This document shows positions 15,249 to 22,750 of a stretch of DNA of 32,323 nt, piece after piece. Numbering within the stretch: position 1 is the stretch's first letter; each line of letters starts with the position of its first letter. The stretch covers positions 1 to 32,323 of the forward strand of contig CAKTCK010000020.1 of NCBI GenBank assembly GCA_934539245.1, read 5' to 3'. The DNA is from an uncultured Faecalibacterium sp. Its GTDB lineage: Bacteria; Bacillota; Clostridia; Oscillospirales; Ruminococcaceae. The notes under the pieces are model-generated. The model ran no database searches. It saw only the letters and a program-made list of their open reading frames with translations, and was not told the origin of the DNA. Position numbers and translations under genes: made by a program.

Positions 15249-15432
15249 CTTCTCCTGTGAAAATGGGCTATCGGAACGCCCGCAGGCGTTCCGATAGCCC
15301 GAGTACAAATAAAATTTTCTTTCTTGTGAAAAAAGTCGATTTGGAAAATCCGCAGATTTTCCAAATCGACAATATTAAAATAATGATTCCGCTGAAGATG
15401 CCCAAAGCAGCGCGGAGGGCATTAAAAATCGT
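15249..15432 (-). repeat. Structured intergenic element, copy B, with two hairpins
   Basis: Read on the minus strand: conserved domain 15432-15387 (ATGCCC at 15422-15417, GGGCAT at 15403-15398), a perfect 16-bp hairpin (15370-15355 with 15350-15335, loop TGCG) with a T run and CAC, a spacer, then a second perfect 16-bp hairpin of unrelated sequence (15300-15285 with 15280-15265, again loop TGCG) and TTTTCAC. It fills nearly all of the space between the GTPase-Rae1 and NAD(P)HX dehydratase genes and reaches 6 bases from the ribosome binding site of the latter, antisense to both genes. Confidence 0.85.
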
Positions 15433-15449
15433 TTTCTGGAGGTGCACCC

Positions 15450-16349
15450 ATGGCTGTGGAAATTACTGAAGAATTTGTCTGGCAGAGCATCCCGCGCCGT
15501 GCCCGGGACAGCCATAAGGGCACCTTTGGCAGTGTATTGGCGGTGGCGGGCAGCGCTTTTTACCGGGGCGCTGCCCTGCTGGCGGCCGAGGGTGCACTGC
15601 GCACCGGGGCGGGCATCGTTACCCTTGCAAGCGTAGAGCCGGTGGTCAGTGCCGCCGTCACCCGCCTGCCGGAGTGCTGCTTGTGCCCCTGTAAGGAGGG
15701 CGCGCAGGGTGGCATTGCGCCGGAAAATGTGCCGCTACTCTGGCGGCAGAAGGCCACCGTGCTGCTGCTGGGCCCCGGCCTTGGCGGAACAGCGCAAAGC
15801 GCCGCCCGGGCCGCCGAGACCCGCACGTTGGTGCAGCAGCTTCTGCCCGGCTTTGCAGGGGCTGCGGTGCTGGATGCAGACGGCCTGAACGCCGCCGCTC
15901 AGCTGCTGGCAGAGGACAAGTCCTTCCTGCACCCGGCGGGGGAACTGGTAGTCACCCCGCACCCCGGCGAGATGGCGCGGCTGACCGGCCTTTCGGCGGC
16001 AGAGCTTGCCGCCGACCGGGAGGGCATCGCCCTGCGCTATGCCAAGGCGTGGAACGCTGTGGTGGTGCTGAAGGGGGCACGCACCGTGGTGGCAAGCCCG
16101 GACGGGCGGGTGTGCGTGAACCAAACCGGCAACCCGGGGCTTGCCCGGGGCGGCAGCGGGGACGTGCTGGCTGGGATGCTGGCGGCGCTGCTGGCCTGCG
16201 GTCTGCCCGCTTACGAAGCCGCTGCCTGTGCGGTATACCTGCACGGTGCCGCCGCCGACCGTGCCGCCGCAAAGCGCGGCGAGTATGGGATGCTGCCCCA
16301 TGATATCCTGCCGGAGCTGGGCGCACTGTTTGCGGAAAACCAGAGATAA
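15450..16349 (+). CDS. nnrD: ADP-dependent NAD(P)H-hydrate dehydratase
   Basis: 299-aa repair enzyme that dehydrates damaged NADHX/NADPHX back to NADH/NADPH using ADP or ATP. It has the ribokinase-like fold of the YjeF C-terminal domain: KGTFGSVLAVAGSAFYRGAA (about 24-43), VLDADGLNA, VVTPHPGEMARLTG, and the signature NPGLARGGSGDVLAG near 228-242 with the catalytic Asp in GGSGD. Length fits the stand-alone dehydratase; the N-terminal epimerase domain, fused in E. coli, is absent here and must be encoded elsewhere. GGAGG (15438-15442) precedes ATG 15450. The leader contains most of repeat copy B. It converges on the nitroreductase gene across a bidirectional terminator. Confidence 0.92.
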   Translation: MAVEITEEFVWQSIPRRARDSHKGTFGSVLAVAGSAFYRGAALLAAEGALRTGAGIVTLASVEPVVSAAVTRLPECCLCPCKEGAQGGIAPENVPLLWRQKATVLLLGPGLGGTAQSAARAAETRTLVQQLLPGFAGAAVLDADGLNAAAQLLAEDKSFLHPAGELVVTPHPGEMARLTGLSAAELAADREGIALRYAKAWNAVVVLKGARTVVASPDGRVCVNQTGNPGLARGGSGDVLAGMLAALLACGLPAYEAAACAVYLHGAAADRAAAKRGEYGMLPHDILPELGALFAENQR

Positions 16350-16352
16350 ACG

Positions 16353-16395
16353 AAAAGCGGCAGCTGCACAAAACACCGTGCAGCTGCCGCTTTTT
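16353..16395. terminator. Bidirectional terminator between nnrD and nitroreductase genes
   Basis: A perfect 17-bp stem (16353-16369 with 16378-16394) flanked by A-tract on the left and T-tract on the right, working for both converging genes. Confidence 0.9.
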
Positions 16396-16429
16396 AATTG
16401 CTATGATTGTGGTTCAGAAACGTTTTAGA

Positions 16430-17164
16430 TTACCGGAACTGGTTCAGATATTCCTCCACGGAGCGGGTCATCTCTTTGGAAAAATCGGAGTTATACTTGC
16501 GGTTGCAAAAGGCGGTGCACCACTGCTCAAAGGGGGCATTTCCGGCCTTGTAGCCGAAGGTGTCCCGCAGCTCTGCGCCGTCCATGGTGCGGTAGCCGTT
16601 TTCGTGCACGATGTGCTCCATGGCGCAGCGCTGGGGCTTTGCCCGCTCCTTCTGCTGCTGGGTGGGCCAGCCGAATACCAGCATCACCGCCGGGAATACA
16701 TAATCCGGCAGGTGCAGCAGACTGCGCTGGATTTCGCAGTTCTCCATGATATCCCCGATGTAGCACGAGCCGATGCCAAAGCTTTCGGCGGCGACTACGG
16801 CGTTCTGGGCGGCAATGGCGGCGTCCGTGACCGCCAGCATCAGATCGCCCACGCCCGGGGTGCGGGGCGTGCAGCCGACCTCTAAGTAGGCGTCATACCA
16901 CTTTTTGCAGTCGGCGCAGAACACCAGCACCAGCGGCGCTTTGGCAATAAAGGGCTGGTGGTCGCAGCTATCGGCCAGCGCTTCTTTCAGTGCCGGGTTG
17001 GTGATGTCTAAAATGGTATACAGCTGCTGACAGCCCGCAGAGGGTGCCTGTGCGGCAGCTTCCAAAATGGCCTGCTTCATCTCGGCAGGGATGGGCTTTT
17101 CTTCATACACCCGCACCGACTTGCGGTCGAACAGGCTTTGCAGGATAGGATTGCGCTTAGTCAT
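16430..17164 (-). CDS. Nitroreductase-family FMN oxidoreductase
   Basis: 244-aa cytoplasmic flavoenzyme predicted to reduce nitro groups, quinones or similar acceptors with NAD(P)H. The N-terminal RKSVRVYEEKPI matches the FMN-binding RxSxRxY start of the NfsA/FRP group, APSAGCQQLY is the second cofactor loop, and GIGSCYIGDI is the typical late motif. Start: ATG 17164 has GGAGGTG about 8 bases upstream and is preferred over ATG 17194, which would overlap the tsaD stop codon and lacks a site. It is the third gene of the polA-tsaD operon, 22 bases after tsaD. Substrate is open. Confidence 0.85.
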   Translation of the reverse strand: MTKRNPILQSLFDRKSVRVYEEKPIPAEMKQAILEAAAQAPSAGCQQLYTILDITNPALKEALADSCDHQPFIAKAPLVLVFCADCKKWYDAYLEVGCTPRTPGVGDLMLAVTDAAIAAQNAVVAAESFGIGSCYIGDIMENCEIQRSLLHLPDYVFPAVMLVFGWPTQQQKERAKPQRCAMEHIVHENGYRTMDGAELRDTFGYKAGNAPFEQWCTAFCNRKYNSDFSKEMTRSVEEYLNQFR

Positions 17165-17186
17165 GGGAACACCTCCGGTGTTGTGT

Positions 17187-18194
17187 TTATTCATAGTCGA
17201 TGGGCAGGGTGGGCAGGCCGTTCAGTTCCAGCCCGGCGGTGTGTCCGGCAATGTACTGGTAGTAGCCCTGTGCCGCGATCATCGCGCCGTTGTCGCCGCA
17301 GAACTTCAGTTCCGGCAGATAGACCTTTGCGCCCAGCTTCTGGGCACCGTCATTCACCAGCTGGCGCAGACGGCCATTGGCGGCGACACCCCCGGCAAGG
17401 CACACCTGCTTTGCCCCGGTATCGGCAGCAGCCAGCAGCAGCTTTTCGGCCAGAATGCCCGCAATGCGCTCCTGAAAGCTGGCGGCAAGGTCGGGGACGT
17501 TCACTTCCTCGCCCTTCATCTGCGCCTTGTTCACCTCGTTGAGCACAGCGGTCTTTAAACCGGAAAAGCTCACGTTGTATTTGCCCTCCACATGGGGCAC
17601 CGGCAGACGGTAGGCCTTGGGGTCGCCGGTCTTGGCGGCAGCGGCTACGCTGGGGCCGCCGGGGTAAGGCAGACCCAGTGTGCGGGCCACCTTGTCAAAG
17701 GCTTCGCCCGCAGCATCGTCCACCGTGTGGCCTAAAATGTGGTAGTGGGTGTAGTCCTGCACCTCTACGATATGGCTGTGCCCGCCGGAAGCCACCAGAC
17801 ACAAAAAGGGCGGCTTGAGTTCCGGGTGGGTCAGGTAGAGCGCGGCGATGTGTCCCCGCAGATGGTGCACCGGCACCAGCGGCTTGCCTGCCGAGTAGGC
17901 CAGACCTTTTGCAAAGTTTACGCCCACCAGCACCGCACCGATGAGCCCCGGTGCAAAGGTGACAGCCACAGCGTCCACATCGTCTATGGTCTTGCCGGCG
18001 TCCAGCAGAGCCTTTTTGACCGTAGCACTGATAAATTCGCAGTGGCGGCGGCTGGCGATCTCCGGCACAACGCCGCCGTACAGCGCCTGCTCCTTGACGC
18101 TGGTGGAAATGACGTTGCTCAGCAGATGCCGTCCGTCCTCCACCAGTGCAGCGGCAGTCTCATCACAGGTAGACTCGATTCCGAGAATGATCAT
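17187..18194 (-). CDS. tsaD: tRNA N6-threonylcarbamoyladenosine synthase TsaD
   Basis: 335-aa ASKHA-fold protein that transfers threonylcarbamoyl to A37 of ANN-decoding tRNAs, working with TsaB, TsaE and TsaC. Visible marks are the N-terminal MIILGIESTCDETAAA, the metal-binding VHHLRGH near residues 107-113, ASGGHSH, and CLAGGVAANGRLR. Start ATG 18194 is chosen because GGAGG lies about 10 bases upstream and the chain then begins as in other TsaD; a longer frame from 18233 would add 13 unrelated residues. The polA stop codon (18198-18196) is one base away, so the two are translationally coupled. No TsaB or TsaE gene is in the window. Confidence 0.97.
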   Translation of the reverse strand: MIILGIESTCDETAAALVEDGRHLLSNVISTSVKEQALYGGVVPEIASRRHCEFISATVKKALLDAGKTIDDVDAVAVTFAPGLIGAVLVGVNFAKGLAYSAGKPLVPVHHLRGHIAALYLTHPELKPPFLCLVASGGHSHIVEVQDYTHYHILGHTVDDAAGEAFDKVARTLGLPYPGGPSVAAAAKTGDPKAYRLPVPHVEGKYNVSFSGLKTAVLNEVNKAQMKGEEVNVPDLAASFQERIAGILAEKLLLAAADTGAKQVCLAGGVAANGRLRQLVNDGAQKLGAKVYLPELKFCGDNGAMIAAQGYYQYIAGHTAGLELNGLPTLPIDYE

Positions 18195-18195
18195 T

Positions 18196-20769
18196 TTAGT
18201 GTGCCTCCAGCCAGTTTTTGCCTGCGTGCACATCGGTGCTCAGGGGCACCGCATACTGCACGCAGCCTTCCATTTCCTCCCGCAGGATGCGGGCAGCCTG
18301 CTCAGCCTCTGCCTCCGGGGCCTCCACGATCAGTTCATCGTGGACGGTCAGGATCAGGCGGCTTGCCATCTTTTCATCCCGCAGGCGCTTCCACACCCGC
18401 ACCATGGCCAGCTTGATCACGTCCGCAGCAGTGCCCTGAATGGGGGTGTTGCGGGCCATGCGCTCGCCGCTGGCGCGCACATTGAAGTTGGTACTGGCCA
18501 GCTCCGGCAGGGTGCGGCGGCGGCCGAACAGGGTGGACACATAGCCGTTTGCCTTGGCATCCGCGATGGTCTTATCCATATAGCCGCTCACGCTGGGGAA
18601 AGCCGCCAGATAGTTCTTGAGGAAGGCGTCGGCTTCTTTCACGGTCACGCCGATATCCTTGGAAAGGCTGTACGCACCCTTGCCGTACATGATGCCGAAG
18701 TTGATGGCCTTGGCAGAGGAGCGCAGCCGGGGCGTTACCTCGCTCTGCGGGATGCCGTAGATCTTGGCGGCGGTGCTGCGGTGGATGTCCTCACCGTTCA
18801 AAAAGGCCTGCTGCATGTGTTCGTCCCCGGTGATGTGCGCCAGAATACGCAGCTCGATCTGGCTGTAATCCGCGTCCACCAGCACACAGCCCGGCTTTGC
18901 AACAAAGTAGGCGCGCAGCTGGCTGCCCAGCTCGGTGCGGATGGGGATGTTCTGCAGGTTGGGGTTATCGGAGGAAAGCCGCCCAGTGCGGGCTTCGGTC
19001 TGGTTGAAGGTGGAGTGGATGCGTCCGTCCTCGCCAATGACCTTGAGCAGACCCTCCACATAGGTGGAGTTCAGCTTCTGGTAGGCGCGGTACTGCAAAA
19101 CGTCCTCCACCAGCGGGTACTCGCGCAGGCTTTCCAGCGTTTCGGCGTCGGTGGACCAGCCGCGCTGGGTCTTTTTGCCGTGAGGCAGACCCATGGTGTC
19201 GAACAGCATCTCGCCCAGCTGCTTGGGGCTGTTGGGGTTGAAGGTGGCGCTGCCGGTCTCCATGTGGATGCGGGTCAGCACCTGCTCCAGTTCCTCCCGC
19301 AGCTTTACGCCGAACTGCTCGATGCCGTCCTTATCCACCAGCACGCCGGTGCGGGTCATATCGGCCAGCACCTGTGCCAGCGGGAACTCGATCTCGTTGT
19401 ACAGTGCATCCTCGCCGCAGGCGGTGATCTCGGCCTTCATCCGGGCAAACAGGTCAGCCAGCCGCCCGGCGTCCGGGTAATCGGTGCAGGTAAAGGCGGC
19501 AGCGGCCTTGTAGGCGGGGATCAACTCGCTGATCTGGTACTTGGAGGCGGAAGCGTCCAGCAGATAGGCGGCCAGCTTGCCGTCCCAGACGATGCTGCTG
19601 CCCCAGCCGCCGGCAGCCATGGCCTTGGCGTACAGGGGCGCGGAGTTGAACACATCCAGCGTCACATCGGCGTTGTCCAGCAGCCGCACTAGGTCGGCAT
19701 CCTCCAGCGGATAGACGGTGGTATCCTGCACGGCGTACCAGCTTTCCGGCTGCAATACCACGTTGCGGGTGCCCTGCTTGCCGGTAACGGCGGGGCGGGC
19801 AGCCACCAGATAGTGCCCGGCGGGGGTCAGGGGCAGGGGAGTGAGCTCTGCTTCCGGCAGTTCCACGGCCTGCTCCTCGGCGGCGGCTTCCGGTGCTACG
19901 CCGTCCAGCCCGAACCGCGGGATCAGGGAGTGAATCTCCAATTCCTGCAAAAGCCGCACAGCGGCAGGCTTGTTGCCCTCGCCCACGGTGTAGGCACCCT
20001 CGGCGGTGTCGATGGGAGCATCGGTGCGGATGGTGCCCAGCGTGTGGCTCAACTCGGCCATGGACTTATCTTCTAACAAGTGCTCCCGCTGCTTGGGCTT
20101 GATGCGCTTGTCGTCAATGTTTTCGTACACGCCTTCCAGCGAACCGAAGGCCTGCACCAGAGAGAGCGCGGTCTTTTCGCCGATGCCCTTCACGCCGGGG
20201 ATATTATCCGAGGTATCGCCCATCAGGCTCTTCACCTCAATAAGCTGCCTGGGTGCAAGGCCGTATTTTTCCTGAATGGCGTCCTCGTCCATCACCACGG
20301 TCTTGCTGCGGCCCATCACGGTGGCGGCCAGCAGCACGGTGGTGCTCTCGCTTACCAGCTGCAGGCTGTCGCGGTCTCCGGTGGCAAGGAAGCAATCGTC
20401 CTTCCGGGCGGCGCAGGCAGCAGCCAGCGTACCCAGAATATCGTCCGCTTCCCAGCCCTCGGCGGTAACGGTGCGGTAGCCAAGGTCTGCCAGCAGCTGT
20501 TTGAGCACCGGCATCTGCTGCGCCAGTTCCTCGGGCATGGCGTGGCGGGTGGCCTTGTAACCATCGTACATTTTATGCCGGAAGGTGGGAGCTTTCAGGT
20601 CAAAAGCCACAGCCACCTCGTCCGGCTGGCACTCCTTGAGCAGGGAGAGCAGAATGTTCAAAAAGCCATAGATGGCGTTGGTATAACGTCCGTCCTTGGT
20701 GGTCAGCAGCTTGATGCCGTAAAAAGCGCGGTTGGCAATGCTGTTGCCGTCAATGACCAGTAAACGCAT
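18196..20769 (-). CDS. polA: DNA polymerase I
   Basis: 857-aa repair and Okazaki-fragment polymerase. Residues 1 to about 290 are the 5'-nuclease (LLVIDGNSIANRAFYG, WEADDILGTLA, LMGDTSDNIPGVKGIGEKTA). About 300-470 occupies the place of the 3'-5' exonuclease but lacks the DxE and other acidic motifs (it reads DVFNSAPLY, VWDGKLAAYLL), so proofreading is probably lost, as in Bacillus-type enzymes. The polymerase part has motif A DADYSQIELRIL near 632, motif B KAINFGIMYGKG near 690 and motif C HDELIVE near 809. Start ATG 20769 has GGAGG upstream at the right spacing; an open extension to 20913 runs through repeat copy C and is not coding. First gene of the polA-tsaD-nitroreductase operon. Confidence 0.96.
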   Translation of the reverse strand: MRLLVIDGNSIANRAFYGIKLLTTKDGRYTNAIYGFLNILLSLLKECQPDEVAVAFDLKAPTFRHKMYDGYKATRHAMPEELAQQMPVLKQLLADLGYRTVTAEGWEADDILGTLAAACAARKDDCFLATGDRDSLQLVSESTTVLLAATVMGRSKTVVMDEDAIQEKYGLAPRQLIEVKSLMGDTSDNIPGVKGIGEKTALSLVQAFGSLEGVYENIDDKRIKPKQREHLLEDKSMAELSHTLGTIRTDAPIDTAEGAYTVGEGNKPAAVRLLQELEIHSLIPRFGLDGVAPEAAAEEQAVELPEAELTPLPLTPAGHYLVAARPAVTGKQGTRNVVLQPESWYAVQDTTVYPLEDADLVRLLDNADVTLDVFNSAPLYAKAMAAGGWGSSIVWDGKLAAYLLDASASKYQISELIPAYKAAAAFTCTDYPDAGRLADLFARMKAEITACGEDALYNEIEFPLAQVLADMTRTGVLVDKDGIEQFGVKLREELEQVLTRIHMETGSATFNPNSPKQLGEMLFDTMGLPHGKKTQRGWSTDAETLESLREYPLVEDVLQYRAYQKLNSTYVEGLLKVIGEDGRIHSTFNQTEARTGRLSSDNPNLQNIPIRTELGSQLRAYFVAKPGCVLVDADYSQIELRILAHITGDEHMQQAFLNGEDIHRSTAAKIYGIPQSEVTPRLRSSAKAINFGIMYGKGAYSLSKDIGVTVKEADAFLKNYLAAFPSVSGYMDKTIADAKANGYVSTLFGRRRTLPELASTNFNVRASGERMARNTPIQGTAADVIKLAMVRVWKRLRDEKMASRLILTVHDELIVEAPEAEAEQAARILREEMEGCVQYAVPLSTDVHAGKNWLEAH

Positions 20770-20805
20770 AATGCAGTTCCTCCGTTGCGTAATTTCACAT
20801 CTTAT

Positions 20806-20814
20806 AGTATAGCA
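20806..20814 (-). promoter_or_regulatory. Extended -10 promoter of polA
   Basis: The minus strand reads TGCTATACT (20814-20806), 37 bases before the ATG. No good -35 box. Confidence 0.5.
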
Positions 20815-20845
20815 CAAAACCGCACCGCGCGGGAGCTTTTTGCGT

Positions 20846-20875
20846 AAAAAAAGAGAAGTGGCTGTGCCATCTCTC
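20846..20875 (-). terminator. Second terminator downstream of ferredoxin
   Basis: A 10-bp stem with one mismatch (20875-20866 with 20862-20853) and seven T (20852-20846) on the minus strand. It overlaps the outer end of repeat copy C and insulates polA. Confidence 0.7.
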
Positions 20876-20981
20876 GTAAAAATGCGATTGTCACGGCTTA
20901 CGAGCCGTGACAATCGTGCAATTCAAAATGTTTTTCCACTGCTTATGCCCAGAGCAGCGCGGAGGGCATTTTAAATCGTCC
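20869..20981 (-). repeat. Structured intergenic element, copy C
   Basis: Read on the minus strand: conserved domain 20979-20934 (ACGATTT, ATGCCC at 20969-20964, TCCGCGCTGCT, GGGCAT at 20950-20945, CAGTGGA), then a hairpin with 14 perfect pairs plus two wobble pairs (20918-20903 with 20898-20883). The loop is CGTA rather than TGCG. TTTTTACGAGA follows. It lies after the ferredoxin terminator, in the sense of that gene, as copy A does with its gene. Confidence 0.8.
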
Positions 20982-20986
20982 TGCCG

Positions 20987-21018
20987 AAAAAAAGCTGCCG
21001 CACAAGCTGTGCAGCAGC
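20987..21018 (-). terminator. Terminator of the ferredoxin gene
   Basis: An 11-bp stem (21018-21008 with 21004-20994, one G-U) and seven T. It is almost the same sequence as the terminator at 6738-6771. Confidence 0.9.
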
Positions 21019-21034
21019 CTTACCGGTGCCGGGC

Positions 21035-21223
21035 TTATTCCTCAATGCGGATGGCGCTTACCGGGCAGCTCTGGGCTGCGGTGACGGCCTGCGGCACCTC
21101 CTCCGGTGGGATGGGGCCGGGCTCTGCCACAGCCAAAACTCCCTCCATGTGGAACACGGCGGGGCACAGCCCGGCGCACTGGGTACAGCCGATGCACAGC
21201 TCAGGGTCTACGAATGCGTTCAT
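21035..21223 (-). CDS. Single-cluster [4Fe-4S] ferredoxin
   Basis: 62-aa electron carrier. C10, C13 and C16 (CIGCTQC) together with C53 (SCPVSAI) fit the ligands of one [4Fe-4S] cluster, in the same spacing as the Thermotoga-type ferredoxin. C20 corresponds to the disulfide cysteine of that protein, but no partner cysteine exists here. The start is ATG 21223, placed 7 bases after a perfect AAAGGAGG (21238-21231); the frame continues open to 21379 without support. A strong terminator follows. The gene is divergent from the ArsC-like gene. Its redox partner is unknown; the activase system and the U32-like protein in this window are candidates only by function. Confidence 0.92.
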   Translation of the reverse strand: MNAFVDPELCIGCTQCAGLCPAVFHMEGVLAVAEPGPIPPEEVPQAVTAAQSCPVSAIRIEE

Positions 21224-21235
21224 GCAAACACCTCC

Positions 21236-21292
21236 TTTGCGGAAAGCATTGCCCGTTTTGCCGCAAATTATGCCTATGCAAGCGGTTTGCGG
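21236..21292. promoter_or_regulatory. Three heptamer boxes at 25-base steps in a divergent promoter region
   Basis: TTTGCGG (21236-21242), CCGCAAA (21261-21267) and TTTGCGG (21286-21292) alternate in direction and start exactly 25 bases apart between the ferredoxin and ArsC-like genes. The first overlaps the ferredoxin ribosome binding site and the last abuts the other promoter. Confidence 0.35.
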
Positions 21293-21294
21293 TG

Positions 21295-21303
21295 TGGTAC
21301 AAT
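21295..21303 (+). promoter_or_regulatory. Extended -10 promoter of the ArsC-like gene
   Basis: TGGTACAAT at 21295-21303, 33 bases before the ATG, without a clear -35 box. Confidence 0.5.
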
Positions 21304-21335
21304 AAGACCGCCGGGAACCGGCAGGAGGAGATAAG

Positions 21336-21677
21336 ATGAATATCCAGATCTTTGGCACAAGCAAGTGTTTTGATACCAAAAAGGCGCAGCGCTATTTTAA
21401 GGAGCGCGGCATTAAGTTCCAGATGATCGACCTGAAGGAAAAAGGCATGAGCCGTGGCGAGTTTGATAACGTGGCGCGCGCTCTGGGCGGCTGGGAAGCG
21501 CTGGTAAACCCGGCGGCAAAGGACAAGCAGACCCTTGCACTGCTGGACGCGCTGGTAGACTGGCAGAAGGAGGACAAGCTGTTTGAAAACCAGCAGCTGT
21601 TCAAGACCCCCATCGTGCGCAACGGACGCAAGGCCACCGTGGGCTACCAGCCCGAGATATGGAAGGACTGGGAATAA
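21336..21677 (+). CDS. ArsC/Spx-family thioredoxin-fold protein
   Basis: 113-aa cytoplasmic protein of the ArsC/Spx/YffB family: GTSKCFDTKKAQRYFKERGI start with a single active-site cysteine C11, and the late TPIVRNGRKATVGYQPEIW motif that carries the family cis-proline. There is no CxxC, so it is not a redox-sensing Spx; the second and third cysteines of true arsenate reductases are also missing. It is more likely a glutathione- or thiol-linked reductase-like protein of unknown substrate. GGAGGAG before ATG 21336. It is divergent from ferredoxin and ends 103 bases before a gene with its own promoter. Confidence 0.8.
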   Translation: MNIQIFGTSKCFDTKKAQRYFKERGIKFQMIDLKEKGMSRGEFDNVARALGGWEALVNPAAKDKQTLALLDALVDWQKEDKLFENQQLFKTPIVRNGRKATVGYQPEIWKDWE

Positions 21678-21714
21678 AAAGCCTGCTTTCACAAAAAAAC
21701 CACCGGTACAGGTT

Positions 21715-21743
21715 TTGCACTCTGCGGCCGGATGTGGTATACT
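21715..21743 (+). promoter_or_regulatory. Promoter of the membrane-anchored protein gene
   Basis: -35 TTGCAC (21715-21720), 17-base spacer, -10 TATACT (21738-21743) with extended TGG. Confidence 0.65.
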
Positions 21744-21780
21744 GTTGGGTAGACAAAAAAACTTTGGGAGACTCAGACCA

Positions 21781-22689
21781 ATGAAACATACGATCACCCC
21801 GGAAGAACACGCCCGGATCAAGCGCCGCCGCTGGCGGCAGACCTTGGGTCTGCTGATCACAGTGCTGGTGCTCATCGGGTTTATCACGGTGCTGCGGGCC
21901 GGTGTGGGCCTTGTGGCAAACCTCTTTGACGATACCGCACAAAAGCAGGAATACGAGGACAAACTGGAAGGCTTGGTATTGTTCGACCCCATGCCCTTTG
22001 ACGGCATTGAGAACATCGACGACCTGACCCTGCGGGAAGCAGCCGTGTGGGGCTGTGTGTACAGCATTCAGGAGACGCAGGGCGGATTTGAGAACTACAA
22101 CACCGACCCCGAGACCGAGCAGCTGCTGCTGCCCTCGGTGGAGGTGGACGCCTATCTGGCAAAGCTGCTGGGTCCCGGCTTTAAGCTGACCCACCGCAGC
22201 TTTGACATGGAGGATATGACCGTCGAGTTTGACGAGACGACTCAGTGCTACAAGATCCCCATTACCGGTACGGTGGGCTACTACCGCGCCACCGTGGTCA
22301 AGCTGTTCAAGCGCAGCGGCAAGCTGCACGTCACCGTGGGCTATATCCCCACCGCCAGCGCGGACGACAGCATCATCAACCCTTCCTCGGACACCCCAAC
22401 CAAGTATATGGATTACCTGTTCGAGCGCCAGAGCGGCAGCTGGTATCTGACCGGTTTGACCGAGAGCGAGACGAAGCCCGAAAGCGCCGCAAGCTCCGCT
22501 GCCGCGCAGCCGGAGCCCATGGCAGAAAGCGATGTGCAGGACGCCATTCTGGCGACTGCCGGAGATTCCGCTGCGGCAGATTCGGCTGTTGCTTCGGCTG
22601 CGCAGCCGGAAGCGCAGGCGGAAGCGAACGCTGACAGCGCCGTGGCAGAAGCCCCCGCCGCTGAGGATGCCGCCAGCACCGCAGCGTAA
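21781..22689 (+). CDS. Membrane-anchored protein of unknown function with Ala-rich tail
   Basis: 302 aa. A basic start (KRRRWRQ) is followed by one membrane helix at about 23-45, giving an N-in anchor with the rest outside. Residues 60-240 form a compact domain with alternating strands (TVEFDETTQCYKIPITGTVGY and VVKLFKRSGKLHVTVGYIP), a pattern seen in secreted NTF2-like or PepSY-like domains, but no family can be named. From about 245 the chain is a low-complexity Ala, Glu, Ser and Pro tail without cysteine or sorting signal, probably disordered. ATG 21781 has GGGAGA upstream; the open frame to 21583 is the overlapping ArsC-like region. It has its own promoter and a terminator, so is monocistronic. 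Confidence 0.7.
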   Translation: MKHTITPEEHARIKRRRWRQTLGLLITVLVLIGFITVLRAGVGLVANLFDDTAQKQEYEDKLEGLVLFDPMPFDGIENIDDLTLREAAVWGCVYSIQETQGGFENYNTDPETEQLLLPSVEVDAYLAKLLGPGFKLTHRSFDMEDMTVEFDETTQCYKIPITGTVGYYRATVVKLFKRSGKLHVTVGYIPTASADDSIINPSSDTPTKYMDYLFERQSGSWYLTGLTESETKPESAASSAAAQPEPMAESDVQDAILATAGDSAAADSAVASAAQPEAQAEANADSAVAEAPAAEDAASTAA

Positions 22690-22700
22690 CATGTAAATGG

Positions 22701-22743
22701 AAACACCCGACTGTGCGTTTGCTTTCACAGTCGGGTGTTTTTT
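22701..22743. terminator. Terminator between the converging membrane protein and glycosyltransferase genes
   Basis: A perfect 15-bp stem (22701-22715 with 22726-22740) and six T on the plus strand; a shorter T run on the minus strand. Confidence 0.9.
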
Positions 22744-22750
22744 GCGCGTC

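Noticed and set aside
15265..15370. CRISPR-like array from the tandem hairpins
   Set aside because: Only two units, palindromic arms differ and no direct repeat with spacers is formed.
20770..20913. N-terminal extension of DNA polymerase I
   Set aside because: It runs through the promoter, a terminator and repeat copy C; the ribosome binding site supports ATG 20769.
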